NCBI RefSeq assembly: GCF_009389585.1
Contig: NZ_VIYG01000002.1
Span: 310,001 to 374,000 of the forward strand
DNA: 64,000 nucleotides
Reading direction: 5' to 3'
From: Oceanobacillus sp. CFH 90083
GTDB lineage: Bacteria; Bacillota; Bacilli; Bacillales; Amphibacillaceae
Part shown: positions 43,081 to 52,577 of the stretch, piece after piece
Layout: every line of letters begins with the position of its first letter
How positions within the stretch are numbered: position 1 is the first letter of the stretch
Notes under the pieces: generated by a model
Databases searched by the model: none
Seen by the model: only the letters and a program-made list of their open reading frames with translations
What the model was told of the DNA's origin: nothing
Translations under genes and position numbers: made by a program

Positions 43081-44340
43081 TTAATCAACAATCTGGTTAA
43101 TGACAGAAAGATATTCCGAATAAGAACGCCTATACAATTTTTGCTTATCGACATTTTCATTTATATTTTCTAAAACATCAGCAACAAACTCCGGGAAAAT
43201 GCTATAAATAAATTCCGGATCAACATCAATAAAATCATCCCCATGAATTGTCCCGGTAAAGCCGCTGTAGCCGATTTGGATACACGGAATCATATAAGAT
43301 AAATCTCCAATATCTCCAGCAGCACTAATAAAACTATCATGATCGATGGCATCAATTTCTGAAAAATCATTAAAAACAGCTTGTACAAAAGTGGATAAAT
43401 ATCTGTTCTGAATAAAAGGCAGGTACCCCATTTGCGTATGTACAGCTACGTCACCCTGCAAGGCAATCGCACTACCTTTTGCTGCATCATCGAGCTTTGT
43501 TGCTGCTTCCTTTAAATAATCTACTGTTTTTGTCCGCAAATCTGTACCAACCGTTATTTTATTGGGAATAACATTGGTAGACATATCTGAGCTCATGACA
43601 ATCGGATTCATACGGACATGCTCCTTCTCATCCAGCTGCTGTCTCATTAAACCAACTGCCGTATTGAAGACCGTTGACATACTGTATGCATTCTTGCTGG
43701 AAAACGGATCAAAACCGGCATGTGTCGCCTTTCCTTGAAAGGTATACTTTTTATAAAGAAAACCTGCTAAATCACAATTCACATTCACTGTCCGATTATC
43801 AAATTCCCCGCCGATGGCATGCACGCAAACTCCTACATCGATATCATCAAATACGCCCAGTTTCATTGCTTCCGGCTTCCCGCCATAATGGGTGATAGTT
43901 CCCTGCTCGATTAATGCATCACGATAAGCCAAATCTAAATATTCTTCTGCCGGAACAAATATAAAGCTTATTTTATTTTTCCAGTTGCTGCTGACATTTG
44001 TTTTTACATAATAACGATAGATAGCCAATGCAATGGCAACCTGCGTATAATGCCCGCAGTTATGAGCTGCTCCGGTTTCTTTATCCGCATACATATGTGA
44101 GGGAGTATATACTGCATCCAGCTCAGCAATAAAAGCAATATGCGTATCACATACCTCTGGCCCCAGTGTAGTCTTCAATCCCGTCGTACTAAAATACTCT
44201 ATTTCTACATCTGGATTAACTTCCTTTAAAAAGCGAACAACATTTTCTTTTGTACGATGCTCTTTATAGCCCAGTTCCGGGTGATAATAAATATCCTCCG
44301 CAAAGTCTTTTATCTGCTGATATTGCTCCTTAAAAAACAT
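43081..44340 (-). CDS. M20-family amidohydrolase (AbgB/HipO-like)
   Basis: 419-residue zinc-dependent amidohydrolase. Visible metal-site motifs are DIYYHPELGYKEHRTKENV at the N-terminus, IAFIAELDAV, GAAHNCGHYTQVAIAL at about residue 90 and FVPAEEYLD at about residue 130. The dimerisation domain lies at about residues 185-300. It resembles p-aminobenzoyl-glutamate and N-acyl amino acid hydrolases, though the histidine of HPELGYKEH and the GH motifs do not fix the substrate. First gene of a three-gene operon with the DUF3100 membrane pair, which may bring in its substrate. Confidence 0.85.
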   Translation of the reverse strand: MFFKEQYQQIKDFAEDIYYHPELGYKEHRTKENVVRFLKEVNPDVEIEYFSTTGLKTTLGPEVCDTHIAFIAELDAVYTPSHMYADKETGAAHNCGHYTQVAIALAIYRYYVKTNVSSNWKNKISFIFVPAEEYLDLAYRDALIEQGTITHYGGKPEAMKLGVFDDIDVGVCVHAIGGEFDNRTVNVNCDLAGFLYKKYTFQGKATHAGFDPFSSKNAYSMSTVFNTAVGLMRQQLDEKEHVRMNPIVMSSDMSTNVIPNKITVGTDLRTKTVDYLKEAATKLDDAAKGSAIALQGDVAVHTQMGYLPFIQNRYLSTFVQAVFNDFSEIDAIDHDSFISAAGDIGDLSYMIPCIQIGYSGFTGTIHGDDFIDVDPEFIYSIFPEFVADVLENINENVDKQKLYRRSYSEYLSVINQIVD

Positions 44341-44461
44341 AATGGATTCCGAACGCCCCTTTTCAACATATTAAAGTGTTAAAGTATGATAATATCTTAC
44401 CATTCGGCAATTTTCGAGTCAATACAGTCTTTTCTAACTTTTTTGATAGTATCTATGTATA

Positions 44462-44518
44462 AAAACAAAACGTATAAAAACAAGATATCACTGGTCCTGT
44501 TTTATACGTTTTGTTTTC
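44462..44518 (-). terminator. Terminator after the asparagine synthetase gene
   Basis: Arms AAAACAAAACGTATAAAA (44462-44479) and a complement ending at about 44517 enclose a 20-nt loop. T-rich on the minus strand. It lies 20 bp beyond the stop codon. Confidence 0.75.
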
Positions 44519-44538
44519 ATCTATATTAGTTTAACACC

Positions 44539-46383
44539 TTATTCACTTACCTCTACATCATACTTCCTCAACCAATAATCAATCTGACAGAGATGAGCAA
44601 TTAATTGCGGCCCCCGCATCAGCTGACCGTACCAGGGATCTTTGAACTCTTTTCCTGTGCTTTCCACAATTTTTTCGACTTTGTCTTTCTGTAAAAATTC
44701 AAAAATTCTTGCTTCCGAATCGGTTAAGATTTTTCGCATCCATTGAGACACCTGCTCCGTGTATTCCGGCTGAAACGTTCTTGGGTAAGGGCTTTTCTTG
44801 CGGTAAAGCACCTCCTGCGGCAAAGTTCCCTCCATTGCCTTTCGTAAAATACCTTTTTCCCTGCCGCCGGCCATCTTCATTTCCCAGGGAATATTCCAAA
44901 CATACTCGACAAGATGATGATCTGCATAAGGGACACGCACTTCCAGCCCTGCCCCCATACTCATCCGATCTTTTCTATCCAGCAGCTGGGACATAAACCA
45001 TTGCATATTTAAATAAAACAATTCTCTGCGTCTTGCATCCACCATACTTTCACCATCCAGACGAGGTGTCTCATCTATCGTCGCCTGATATCTGTCCTGC
45101 ACATAATCTGCAATCTGCAGTTTACTTTGCCAATCATCATGCAATAAGCTGCTTCTTCCAGTTAAAGAGCGTATCCATGGAAAACCGTCTCCCGCTGCTG
45201 CCGGGTCATGAAACCATGGATATCCGCCAAATATTTCATCTGCACATTCCCCGGATAATGCCACGGTTGTATGCTTCTTCATCTGCCGGCAGCACCATAA
45301 TAATGAAGAATCAATATCTGCCTGCCCAGGCTGATCCCTTACCTCTACAGCTTCTTTTAGCAAGGAAGCCAGCTCTATTCCTGTAATCACTTCTTCATGA
45401 TGATCTGTTGAAAAAGTCTCCACCATTTTTTCAATCCATTCTTGATCACTGGAAGGCTGAAACTTGCTCGCTTGAAAATGATTTTTATTTCCTTGATAGT
45501 CTAGTGAAAAGGTAGGCAGTGCACCTAAACCATTTTCCTGATAGTGTTGTGCCGCTACCGCCGTAATCGCACTGGAATCTAAACCGCCTGATAAAAAGGT
45601 CGATACAGGAACATCCGACACAAGCTGCCTCTTTACCGAATCCGTAAATAGTTTCCGTACTTTTTCCGCAGTCTCCTCCAGGGAATCTGTATGCTCTTTA
45701 CTTTTCAGATTCCAATAGCGCCAGACCTTCGTCCCTGCTCTTGTCACTGTCATCGCATGCCCGGCTCTTAATTCAATAACATCCTTAAATAGTCCATGTC
45801 CCGGGGTTCTCGACGGCCCCAGCCCAAATATTTCCGAAAGCCCGGTCCGGTCAATCTTTGTTGTAATAAGCGGGTGGGCAAGGAGCGCCTTCATTTCTGA
45901 ACCAAACATAAATGTCTTTCCCTTTTCACTATAAAACAGCGGCTTTACCCCCAACCGGTCCCGTGCAATAAACAGCTTCTCTGACGCATCATCCCAAATG
46001 GCAAATGCAAAAATACCATTTAAATGATCCACACAGTCTTCCTTCCACTCCATATAGCTGGTTAACAGCACTTCCGTATCAGAGGCAGTCGTAAACGTAT
46101 ATCCACGCTGTGTCAGACTTTTTCGCAATTCTGCCGTATTATAAAGCTCTCCATTATAACAGATAACGTATTTCTTATGTTCTGATTCTTTCAGCATTGG
46201 CTGCTTGCCGCCTTCTAAATCAATAACAGACAGGCGGGTATGCCCGAATCCAACATGACCTTCCAGCCAATACCCTGTTGCATCTGGACCACGCAAAGAT
46301 AATGTATTTGTCATCTTTTTCAGTATTTCCTGTTCGTCACTCGCACGCTTACCCCAGTTAATGAATCCGGTAATTCCACACAA
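44539..46383 (-). CDS. asnO: Asparagine synthetase, glutamine-hydrolysing (AsnO-like)
   Basis: 614-residue enzyme that makes asparagine from aspartate, glutamine and ATP. The N-terminal glutaminase domain has catalytic Cys2 (start MCGITGFINW), followed by RLSVIDLEGGKQPM and ICYNGELYN. The synthetase domain has the ATP-pyrophosphatase loop VSTFLSGGLDSSAITAVAA at about residue 260. Length equals B. subtilis AsnO (614 aa), the sporulation paralogue, rather than AsnB (632 aa). The start codon is TTG, because cysteine must be residue 2, with AGAGG 10 bp upstream. It may be a single gene; the gap before it is about 90 bp. Confidence 0.88.
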   Translation of the reverse strand: MCGITGFINWGKRASDEQEILKKMTNTLSLRGPDATGYWLEGHVGFGHTRLSVIDLEGGKQPMLKESEHKKYVICYNGELYNTAELRKSLTQRGYTFTTASDTEVLLTSYMEWKEDCVDHLNGIFAFAIWDDASEKLFIARDRLGVKPLFYSEKGKTFMFGSEMKALLAHPLITTKIDRTGLSEIFGLGPSRTPGHGLFKDVIELRAGHAMTVTRAGTKVWRYWNLKSKEHTDSLEETAEKVRKLFTDSVKRQLVSDVPVSTFLSGGLDSSAITAVAAQHYQENGLGALPTFSLDYQGNKNHFQASKFQPSSDQEWIEKMVETFSTDHHEEVITGIELASLLKEAVEVRDQPGQADIDSSLLWCCRQMKKHTTVALSGECADEIFGGYPWFHDPAAAGDGFPWIRSLTGRSSLLHDDWQSKLQIADYVQDRYQATIDETPRLDGESMVDARRRELFYLNMQWFMSQLLDRKDRMSMGAGLEVRVPYADHHLVEYVWNIPWEMKMAGGREKGILRKAMEGTLPQEVLYRKKSPYPRTFQPEYTEQVSQWMRKILTDSEARIFEFLQKDKVEKIVESTGKEFKDPWYGQLMRGPQLIAHLCQIDYWLRKYDVEVSE

Positions 46384-46474
46384 ATGTCTTCATCCTCTCT
46401 GGCAATGTCTCCAGCTCCTTCATTAGCCTATGCAGTCTTAAGCATGTTCGTGAACAAACCGAAAATTTTTTTCA

Positions 46475-46513
46475 TAAATAAAAGACCATCTTTAATGGAT
46501 GATCTTTTATTTA
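46475..46513 (-). terminator. Terminator after rpiA
   Basis: On the minus strand an AAATAAAAGATCATC arm pairs with GATGGTCTTTTATTT with one mismatch. T-rich end, just past the stop codon. Confidence 0.75.
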
Positions 46514-46517
46514 TAAT

Positions 46518-47198
46518 TTATTTTTCCTTTATCGTAACACCTTCTGAGCTGCCAATAATAACAGCGTCAGCCATATCAATAAATAATCCCGTTTCAACTA
46601 CGCCGACGATTTGCTGTAATTTGTTGTCTAAATCAGCAGGATCGTTAATTTTTTCAAACGGGCAATCCACAATATAATTTCCGTTGTCTGTGACAAGGGG
46701 AGCTCCATCCTTTAATCGAAGCACCGGAACACAGCCCAGCTTCTCTATCTCATGAGCCGTACGCTCCCAGGAAAATGGAAGAATCTCTACCGGCAATGCA
46801 AAAGCACCCAACTGTGCTACCATTTTTGACTCGTCCACAATAATAATTAATTTTTGCGCAGCCTGAGCAATAATTTTTTCTCTAAATAAAGCTGCACCTC
46901 CACCTTTAATTAAGTGAAAATCAGGATCTACCTCATCTGATCCATCAATCGTCACATCCAATTCCTTGGTTGCCGCAAAATCTGTAAGAGGAACACCAAA
47001 TTCTTTGGCCCACTCCCCTGTTTGAATGGAAGAGGGAATGCCTTCTATTTGTATACCTTCCTGCTTAATTCTTTCACCTAATGCACGGACGAGCCAATAT
47101 ACTGTGGAACCGGAGCCTAAGCCTATTTTCATTCCATCTTTCACTAATGATGCGGCTCTTTCGCCGACTGCTTTTTTTAATTGATCTTGTGTAGTCAT
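46518..47198 (-). CDS. rpiA: Ribose-5-phosphate isomerase A
   Basis: 226-residue enzyme interconverting ribose 5-phosphate and ribulose 5-phosphate. Family marks are MKIGLGSGSTVYWLVRALGER at about residue 20, the catalytic region VTIDGSDEVDPDFHLIKGGGAALFREKI at about residue 80, and IVDESKMVAQLG at about residue 120. The ATG at 47198 has GGGAGG 6 bp upstream; the frame open to 47267 is not used. Most Bacillus species have only RpiB, so RpiA is a small departure. Single gene with its own terminator. Confidence 0.92.
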   Translation of the reverse strand: MTTQDQLKKAVGERAASLVKDGMKIGLGSGSTVYWLVRALGERIKQEGIQIEGIPSSIQTGEWAKEFGVPLTDFAATKELDVTIDGSDEVDPDFHLIKGGGAALFREKIIAQAAQKLIIIVDESKMVAQLGAFALPVEILPFSWERTAHEIEKLGCVPVLRLKDGAPLVTDNGNYIVDCPFEKINDPADLDNKLQQIVGVVETGLFIDMADAVIIGSSEGVTIKEK

Positions 47199-47333
47199 TA
47201 TTTTCCTCCCAATGTAAATTTTTTTATATAGATTGCTCAACTTTGACAGCCCAATATAATTCAGCATGCTAAGTTCTCATTATGTATCCGTATCCATTAT
47301 ATCTTAAAAGAACAGGTTTAGGAATGGTCAAAT

Positions 47334-47677
47334 GTGTGGCATACCTGTCAATCGGCATCAAAAAAATATTATTATGATATAATTAACCATGCAGGGAACA
47401 CTTATAAAGAGGTAAACGAACTGGCGATGACTTTAGCAGAGATTTTTCGGAATGAAGGTATGGAGAAAGGTCTAAAAAAGGGAAAGCTGAAGGAAAAGCT
47501 GAGTCGAAAGCGGTTCTAGTCAATACTGCTATTCGATTAATCGCAAAATTTGCAGCTCCACTTTCAGAGGATATAAAGAAAAAGATACACGAACAGGAAA
47601 TAAATACTTTAGAAACAATGATGGAGCATATCGATGAATTGAAAACAATAGAGGATGTAAAACAATACTTGAAATAG
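47334..47677 (+). pseudogene. Frameshifted C-terminal remnant of a second Rpn-family gene
   Basis: Two adjoining frames together give the typical end of an Rpn nuclease/transposase-like protein. Frame one holds MTLAEIFRNEGMEKGLKKGK and stops at 47519. The frame then shifts, near 47500, to AVLVNTAIRLIAKFAAPLS, followed by EDIKKKIHEQEINTLETMMEHID and a tail ending DVKQYLK. The stop is at 47675-47677. The nuclease core is gone. Its C-terminus is not the same as that of the intact gene at 15821, so it derives from a different Rpn type. A terminator follows directly. Confidence 0.75.
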
Positions 47678-47680
47678 ATA

Positions 47681-47707
47681 AAACACGGGAGCTTTCCGTG
47701 TTTTTTT
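47681..47707 (+). terminator. Terminator after the Rpn remnant
   Basis: AAACACGG (47681-47688), loop of 7 nt, CCGTGTTT (47696-47703), and four more T residues. Confidence 0.85.
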
Positions 47708-47754
47708 GTACGTTCAGGAGGAAGGATTTCTTTCGCCATACCTAAAACACAGAA

Positions 47755-47783
47755 AAAGACCCGCAAATTGCGAGCCTTTTTCA
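47755..47783 (-). terminator. Terminator of the opp operon
   Basis: On the minus strand AAAAAGGCTCGCA pairs with TGCGGGTCTTTTT, allowing one G-U pair and one mismatch, with a 3-nt loop; T run at the end. It lies about 10 bp past oppA. Confidence 0.8.
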
Positions 47784-47793
47784 AACCATTCTA

Positions 47794-49641
47794 TTAAGGC
47801 AATACTGGATCTTCTTGCGTAACACCAACTTCATAGCGGTATAATTCCTGGGCTTCATCACGAATATCCCAGTTTACGACACGTTCGTTAACCGGAGCTA
47901 ATTCTGCACGGTAAACAGTCGGGAATACAGGCACCTGCTCTACCATGTATTCCTGCCATTCACGATATACTTCTTGTCGATATTCCAGATCCATCGCCTC
48001 TTCGGAAACCCCCTCTTCTAAAAGACGGGTATTTTCTTCATCTTCCCAGCGTGTAAAGTTATATATTACATTTGGCCCCCATAAGCCAGTCGGATCGACA
48101 TCTGTTCCTACATTCCAGGCACCTGCATAAATATCAATATCAGGATCATCATTACCTTGTTGCCCGACTCGGTCATAGAAATCATTAAATTCTAATAAAC
48201 GTCCATCGATTTTTTCTACCTTAATTCCAACCTGCTCCCAAGACTGAATATAGTAGTTTGCCAAAGGTTCAGCTGTATCGCCACCAGACATAGACGCAAA
48301 ATTTAATACAAGCTCTTCGCCGTCTGGATTTTCGCGAATACCATCCCCATCTACATCTTCATAACCGGCCTCATCTAAAATTTGATTTGCCATATCTGGA
48401 TCATAGGTTGGTGCTTCAATAGAGTCATCATGATAAATTTCATAGAAAGAAGGGATTAATGTTGTTGCATTCCAACGTAATCCATTATAAAAACGTTCTC
48501 CAACTGCATCATTATCTACTGCATACCACATTGCCCGGCGTAATTCCACATCGCCGACTTTTGAGTTTTCTAAATCCATCGCCACTCTTCCATTATCAGC
48601 ATCCCATGTTCCCATTTTAAATCCAATATACGAATAAGATCTGTCCAGTCTTCCTAAGAACTCCACGTTGGTCAGAGTCTCTTCCACATCAGGATACTGA
48701 TCTGTAGGGAAAGAATGAACCATATCTACTTCTCCTGTTTCAAGTGCCTGTGTTACAGTTTCAGGAGCAATGACTTTCAAGGTCACTGAATCCAGATTAG
48801 GTTCCCCTCTCCAGTAGTCTTCATTTTTTGTGAAAGTTACAGACTCCCCAGGAGTAATAGACTCTACTTTGAAAGGTCCTATTCCGATTGGATTAACACG
48901 TACTGCATCAGATGAAGACATTTCCGCTACCGGAATATCCTCGAAAATATGTGCTGGTAATGCATATGTCCAAATACCACCGGATAATAAAGAAGGTGTT
49001 GCTTGTTTAAACGTCATTTTCAATGTTTTCTCATCAATGATCTCCAATCCTTCAATGCTATCTGCTTCTCCGTCATGGTATTCTTCGACTCCAACGATGT
49101 TCGTAACATTTCCATAACGCGGCCCATCATAGTCCGGATCAGCTAATACTTGAATAGCCAGCGCCCAGTCCTCTGCAGTAACCGGCTCGCCATCATGCCA
49201 ATTGACTTCATCACGGATGGTAAAGGTAAATTCATTTCCCTCATCATTCACTTCCCAGGTAGCTGGACCATCCTGGGTATAAGTGAAAGTTTCATCTACA
49301 CCTAAAAGTCCCTCATCAAACCAATCAAGTATTTCTGCATCATATACATCTGAATAGAAGTTCAAGTTCAATGTTCCAGCAAAAACCGTATCTGATACGA
49401 GACCAAAGTTCAGATTTCCACCATCCATCGGTTCGCCCTCTTTTATCGGGCTGAAATCTGCTATATCATATATCTTTCCACCTGCATCTTCGGAATCAGA
49501 TCCAGTGTCTTCACTTTCTCCATTTCCTTCATCACTTCCACTGTCACCAGTATCATCAGACCCGCTGTTACACGCTGCCAACACAAGAAACAGCATCAGC
49601 ATCATGATGAATAAAACCTTGCTAATCGTTGCTTTCCTCAT
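47794..49641 (-). CDS. oppA: Oligopeptide ABC transporter substrate-binding lipoprotein OppA
   Basis: 615-residue peptide-binding protein (SBP family 5). The signal MRKATISKVLFIMMLMLFLV leads to a lipobox with cysteine at residue 24 (LAACNSG), then a linker very rich in D, S, G and E, common for haloalkaliphilic Bacillaceae. The mature part has SFTKNEDYWRGEP-like motif FTKNEDYWRGEPNLD at about residue 277 and ADPDYDGPRYGN. The family usually has 540-560 residues, so the acidic linker accounts for the extra length. Last gene of oppD-F-B-C-A. A hydrophilic, acidic protein surface suits salt tolerance; this is inferred. Confidence 0.92.
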   Translation of the reverse strand: MRKATISKVLFIMMLMLFLVLAACNSGSDDTGDSGSDEGNGESEDTGSDSEDAGGKIYDIADFSPIKEGEPMDGGNLNFGLVSDTVFAGTLNLNFYSDVYDAEILDWFDEGLLGVDETFTYTQDGPATWEVNDEGNEFTFTIRDEVNWHDGEPVTAEDWALAIQVLADPDYDGPRYGNVTNIVGVEEYHDGEADSIEGLEIIDEKTLKMTFKQATPSLLSGGIWTYALPAHIFEDIPVAEMSSSDAVRVNPIGIGPFKVESITPGESVTFTKNEDYWRGEPNLDSVTLKVIAPETVTQALETGEVDMVHSFPTDQYPDVEETLTNVEFLGRLDRSYSYIGFKMGTWDADNGRVAMDLENSKVGDVELRRAMWYAVDNDAVGERFYNGLRWNATTLIPSFYEIYHDDSIEAPTYDPDMANQILDEAGYEDVDGDGIRENPDGEELVLNFASMSGGDTAEPLANYYIQSWEQVGIKVEKIDGRLLEFNDFYDRVGQQGNDDPDIDIYAGAWNVGTDVDPTGLWGPNVIYNFTRWEDEENTRLLEEGVSEEAMDLEYRQEVYREWQEYMVEQVPVFPTVYRAELAPVNERVVNWDIRDEAQELYRYEVGVTQEDPVLP

Positions 49642-49751
49642 CCTTGTAACCTCCCCTTATAATATGTCTTTCCAACCGGCAAGACTACCGGTAATATATA
49701 CTCAACATCTAACCCTGAATTAGCAGCCGATGAAAGTAAATAAGATAAGAA

Positions 49752-50645
49752 TTACCCGCGGCGCTGCCTTGCATCAGCAGCTCTCCTTAATGCTTCCCCG
49801 ACATTTCTCACAGAAAGCATCAATAATAAAATCAATATAGCTGCCGGCGCCCAGATCCACCAGCGAAATTCCAATGTTTGTGGATTTCTGGCATAAGATA
49901 ACAGCGTACCTAAGCTTGGCGTGTCTTCCGGAAAGCCAAATCCCAGGAAGGACAACCCTGACTCTAATCCAATATTCGCCGCCAAGTTTAATGTCATCGT
50001 TACAATAATTAGCGATGTAATATTTGGTAATACCTGCTTGAAAATGATATTAAACCTGGATGTTCCTAAGGTTTTTGATGCCTGCGCATAATCAAGCTCT
50101 TTCTCCTGCAGTGCTTTTGAACGAATTAACCTGGCAATCCCCATCCAGGAAAAAGTTGCCATAATCAGCGAGAAGCTGATAACACTATAGCTCGGAGTCA
50201 TCGATACAAAAACAATGATAATCATCAAAAACGGTAAAACCATAAAGAAATCAATAACACGCATCAGCACATTGTCTATATGACCTCCGAAATAACCTGA
50301 TACGACACCATAGGCTACCCCAAAAATTCCACTAATTAATGTAACTAAAATTCCAATTGCCAGAGAATTACGTGTTCCAATAATCAATTGGCCGAACACA
50401 TCCCGTCCTCCATAATCCGTTCCTAAAATAAATTGATCTGATGGCGGTGCATTAATTGAAAACAAATCTACGGTTACAATCTCATCCTGATTCAGAAAGA
50501 TGGAAACCCCAAACACAAAACTGGTAATTAATAGAACGAATATAAGCGAAACAAGTGCCAGCTTGTCCCGATATAATTCTCTTAAAAGAATATTTAATGC
50601 TGAAGGGCTTTTTTGTTCAGCCATTTTGACTGTATCAGCTTCCAT
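49752..50645 (-). CDS. oppC: Oligopeptide ABC transporter permease OppC
   Basis: 297-residue permease with six helices, starting with about 35 cytoplasmic residues and the first helix at about 38-60. FILGTDYGGRDVFGQLI at about residue 72 and the EAA-type loop DYAQASKTLGTSRFNIIFKQ at about residue 180 are typical of OppC/DppC. GAGGTG precedes the ATG. Between oppB (30 bp apart) and oppA. Confidence 0.93.
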   Translation of the reverse strand: MEADTVKMAEQKSPSALNILLRELYRDKLALVSLIFVLLITSFVFGVSIFLNQDEIVTVDLFSINAPPSDQFILGTDYGGRDVFGQLIIGTRNSLAIGILVTLISGIFGVAYGVVSGYFGGHIDNVLMRVIDFFMVLPFLMIIIVFVSMTPSYSVISFSLIMATFSWMGIARLIRSKALQEKELDYAQASKTLGTSRFNIIFKQVLPNITSLIIVTMTLNLAANIGLESGLSFLGFGFPEDTPSLGTLLSYARNPQTLEFRWWIWAPAAILILLLMLSVRNVGEALRRAADARQRRG

Positions 50646-50675
50646 ACCATAGTCACCTCAATTTCTATCATATCT

Positions 50676-51638
50676 CTATTTAATACGAATTCTTGGATCG
50701 ACAATACTCAAGATAATGTCTGATAAAAGTGCCCCTAAAATACTGGCGATTCCAAACAATAAAACAAGTGCTGTTACGACACTGAAGTCACGTTGTGTAA
50801 CGGACTCTAAAAAGAGAAGTCCCATACCCGGATAGGAGAAAACACTTTCTACAAACACTGTTCCTGAAATTAAACTTGTGATTTCCCACCCAAAGAAAGC
50901 TGCTATGGGCAATAAAGAATTACGGAAAATATGTTTATTATATACACGATTTTCGGAAGCACCCTTTGCTCGCGCTGTTACAATAAAATCTCTTTGTTTT
51001 GTATCAACAATTTCACTTCTTAAATACTGAATGGTTGAAACGACAGATATTAATGCTATCGATAAACCTGGCAATAATGAATGATATAACTTGCTTATAT
51101 AATACTCCACTGTTCCTGCATCTAACCCGGGAGCCACACTTCCGCTTGTCGGAAACCATCCCAGAATAAATCCAAATACCCACAGCATTACTAGTGCGAA
51201 AATAAATATAGGTGTTGCAAAACCAAGATAGCTGTAGCCTGTAATGAACGAGTCTAAAGGAGAATCATTATAGCGTCCGCTGACTATCCCCAGCGGAATG
51301 GCAATAATGTATGTAAAAAAAAGTGAGACAGCTGAAAGTAATATCGTGTTCATAACCCGTTCTGAAATTAGCGCAGTAACGTCCATTTTAAAACGAAACG
51401 ACTGGCCAAGATCACCTTGTACTAAGCCGCCTACCCAATCTCCATATTGTACATACCATGGATTATTAAGCCCTAACCGTTCACGTTGAATTTCTAAGGC
51501 TTCCGGGCTAACATTCGGATCAATTAAACCTGTCAAGGCATCACCCGGCATAAATTGAGCCATCACGAATACAAGCACACTTAAAAACACAATTTGAGGA
51601 AATGTAATCAACAGTCTTCGAACAATAAATTTCCACAT
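50676..51638 (-). CDS. oppB: Oligopeptide ABC transporter permease OppB
   Basis: 320-residue permease with six helices; it begins MWKFIVRRLLITFPQIVFLS, a hallmark of OppB/DppB, and has FMPGDALTGLIDPNVSPEA at about residue 29 and the EAA loop FIVTARAKGASENRVYNKHI at about residue 218. AGAAAGG precedes the ATG. It follows oppF by 6 bp. Confidence 0.93.
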   Translation of the reverse strand: MWKFIVRRLLITFPQIVFLSVLVFVMAQFMPGDALTGLIDPNVSPEALEIQRERLGLNNPWYVQYGDWVGGLVQGDLGQSFRFKMDVTALISERVMNTILLSAVSLFFTYIIAIPLGIVSGRYNDSPLDSFITGYSYLGFATPIFIFALVMLWVFGFILGWFPTSGSVAPGLDAGTVEYYISKLYHSLLPGLSIALISVVSTIQYLRSEIVDTKQRDFIVTARAKGASENRVYNKHIFRNSLLPIAAFFGWEITSLISGTVFVESVFSYPGMGLLFLESVTQRDFSVVTALVLLFGIASILGALLSDIILSIVDPRIRIK

Positions 51639-51644
51639 AGACGA

Positions 51645-52577
51645 TCAACCTTTCTCTGGTAAAGCAACTTTATGTGTATCAGAAATAGACTGGAGGGCGA
51701 AAGCTAATCCATTACTATCAAAGTAATGATTAAATGACTTTCGATATTCATCAGCCACTTCCTTGCGAAATTCAAATTGCTTTTCACGATTTCTAGGATT
51801 AATATCTGGAATTGCTGCAATTAAACGTTTCGTATAAATATGCTGTGGATTTTCAAAAATATCTTTTGTACTTCCCTGTTCCACATATCTCCCTTTATAC
51901 ATAATCGAAATATTATCACACATATGCTTTACCACACCTAAATCATGACTAATAAACAGGTAGGTAAGATTCAGTTCTTTCTGAATTTCCTGAAGGAAAT
52001 TCAGAACTTGTGCCTGTACAGAAACATCCAATGCAGAAACAGGCTCATCTGCAATAATTAATTTGGGTTTTAACGCAATTGCCCTTGCTACTCCAATACG
52101 CTGCCTTTGTCCACCAGAGAATTCATGTGGGTATTTAAAGATACTATCCGGACTTACATTAACAATATCTAACAACTCTTGAACACGTTTCCTTTCTTCG
52201 AACTTCGATAGCTTTTCAAAGTTTCGGAGCGGTTCTGCAACAATATCCAGTACCCTTTTTCTCGGATTTAACGAAGAGTAAGGATCCTGAAAAATCATTT
52301 GTACGTCTTTTCGGAAAGCTTTATTTTTTGTTTTTTTATCTGTAATATCTTTTCCATCAAATAAAACCTGACCAGAGGTTATCTCTTCCAGGCCAATAAT
52401 TGCCCGTCCTGTTGTTGATTTTCCAGAACCGGACTCACCAACCAATCCGTATGTTTTCCCCTGCTCCATTTCAAAGGAGACCCCATCAACAGCCTTTATA
52501 TGATCAACGGTTCTATTAAAAATCCCGCCTTTTACTGGGAAGTATACTTGTAAATCCTTCACCTCAAGAAATGCCAT
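51645..52577 (-). CDS. oppF: Oligopeptide ABC transporter ATP-binding protein OppF
   Basis: 310-residue ATPase. Walker A GLVGESGSGKSTTGRAI at about residue 45, signature SGGQRQRIGVARAIALKP at about residue 150, Walker B LIIADEPVSALDVS at about residue 170 and H-loop YLFISHDLGVVKH at about residue 205. The N-terminal KGGIFNRTVDHIKAVDGVSF is typical of OppF. The ATG at 52577 follows GGAGG and lies 14 bp inside the end of oppD; the frame open to 52715 is part of oppD. It pairs with OppD to drive uptake. Confidence 0.93.
   Translation of the reverse strand: MAFLEVKDLQVYFPVKGGIFNRTVDHIKAVDGVSFEMEQGKTYGLVGESGSGKSTTGRAIIGLEEITSGQVLFDGKDITDKKTKNKAFRKDVQMIFQDPYSSLNPRKRVLDIVAEPLRNFEKLSKFEERKRVQELLDIVNVSPDSIFKYPHEFSGGQRQRIGVARAIALKPKLIIADEPVSALDVSVQAQVLNFLQEIQKELNLTYLFISHDLGVVKHMCDNISIMYKGRYVEQGSTKDIFENPQHIYTKRLIAAIPDINPRNREKQFEFRKEVADEYRKSFNHYFDSNGLAFALQSISDTHKVALPEKG

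Noticed and set aside
46445-46456. TGTTCGTGAACA palindrome upstream of asnO as a LexA site
   Set aside because: The Bacillus LexA box is CGAACNNNNGTTCG; the spacing here does not fit, and asnO is not an SOS gene.
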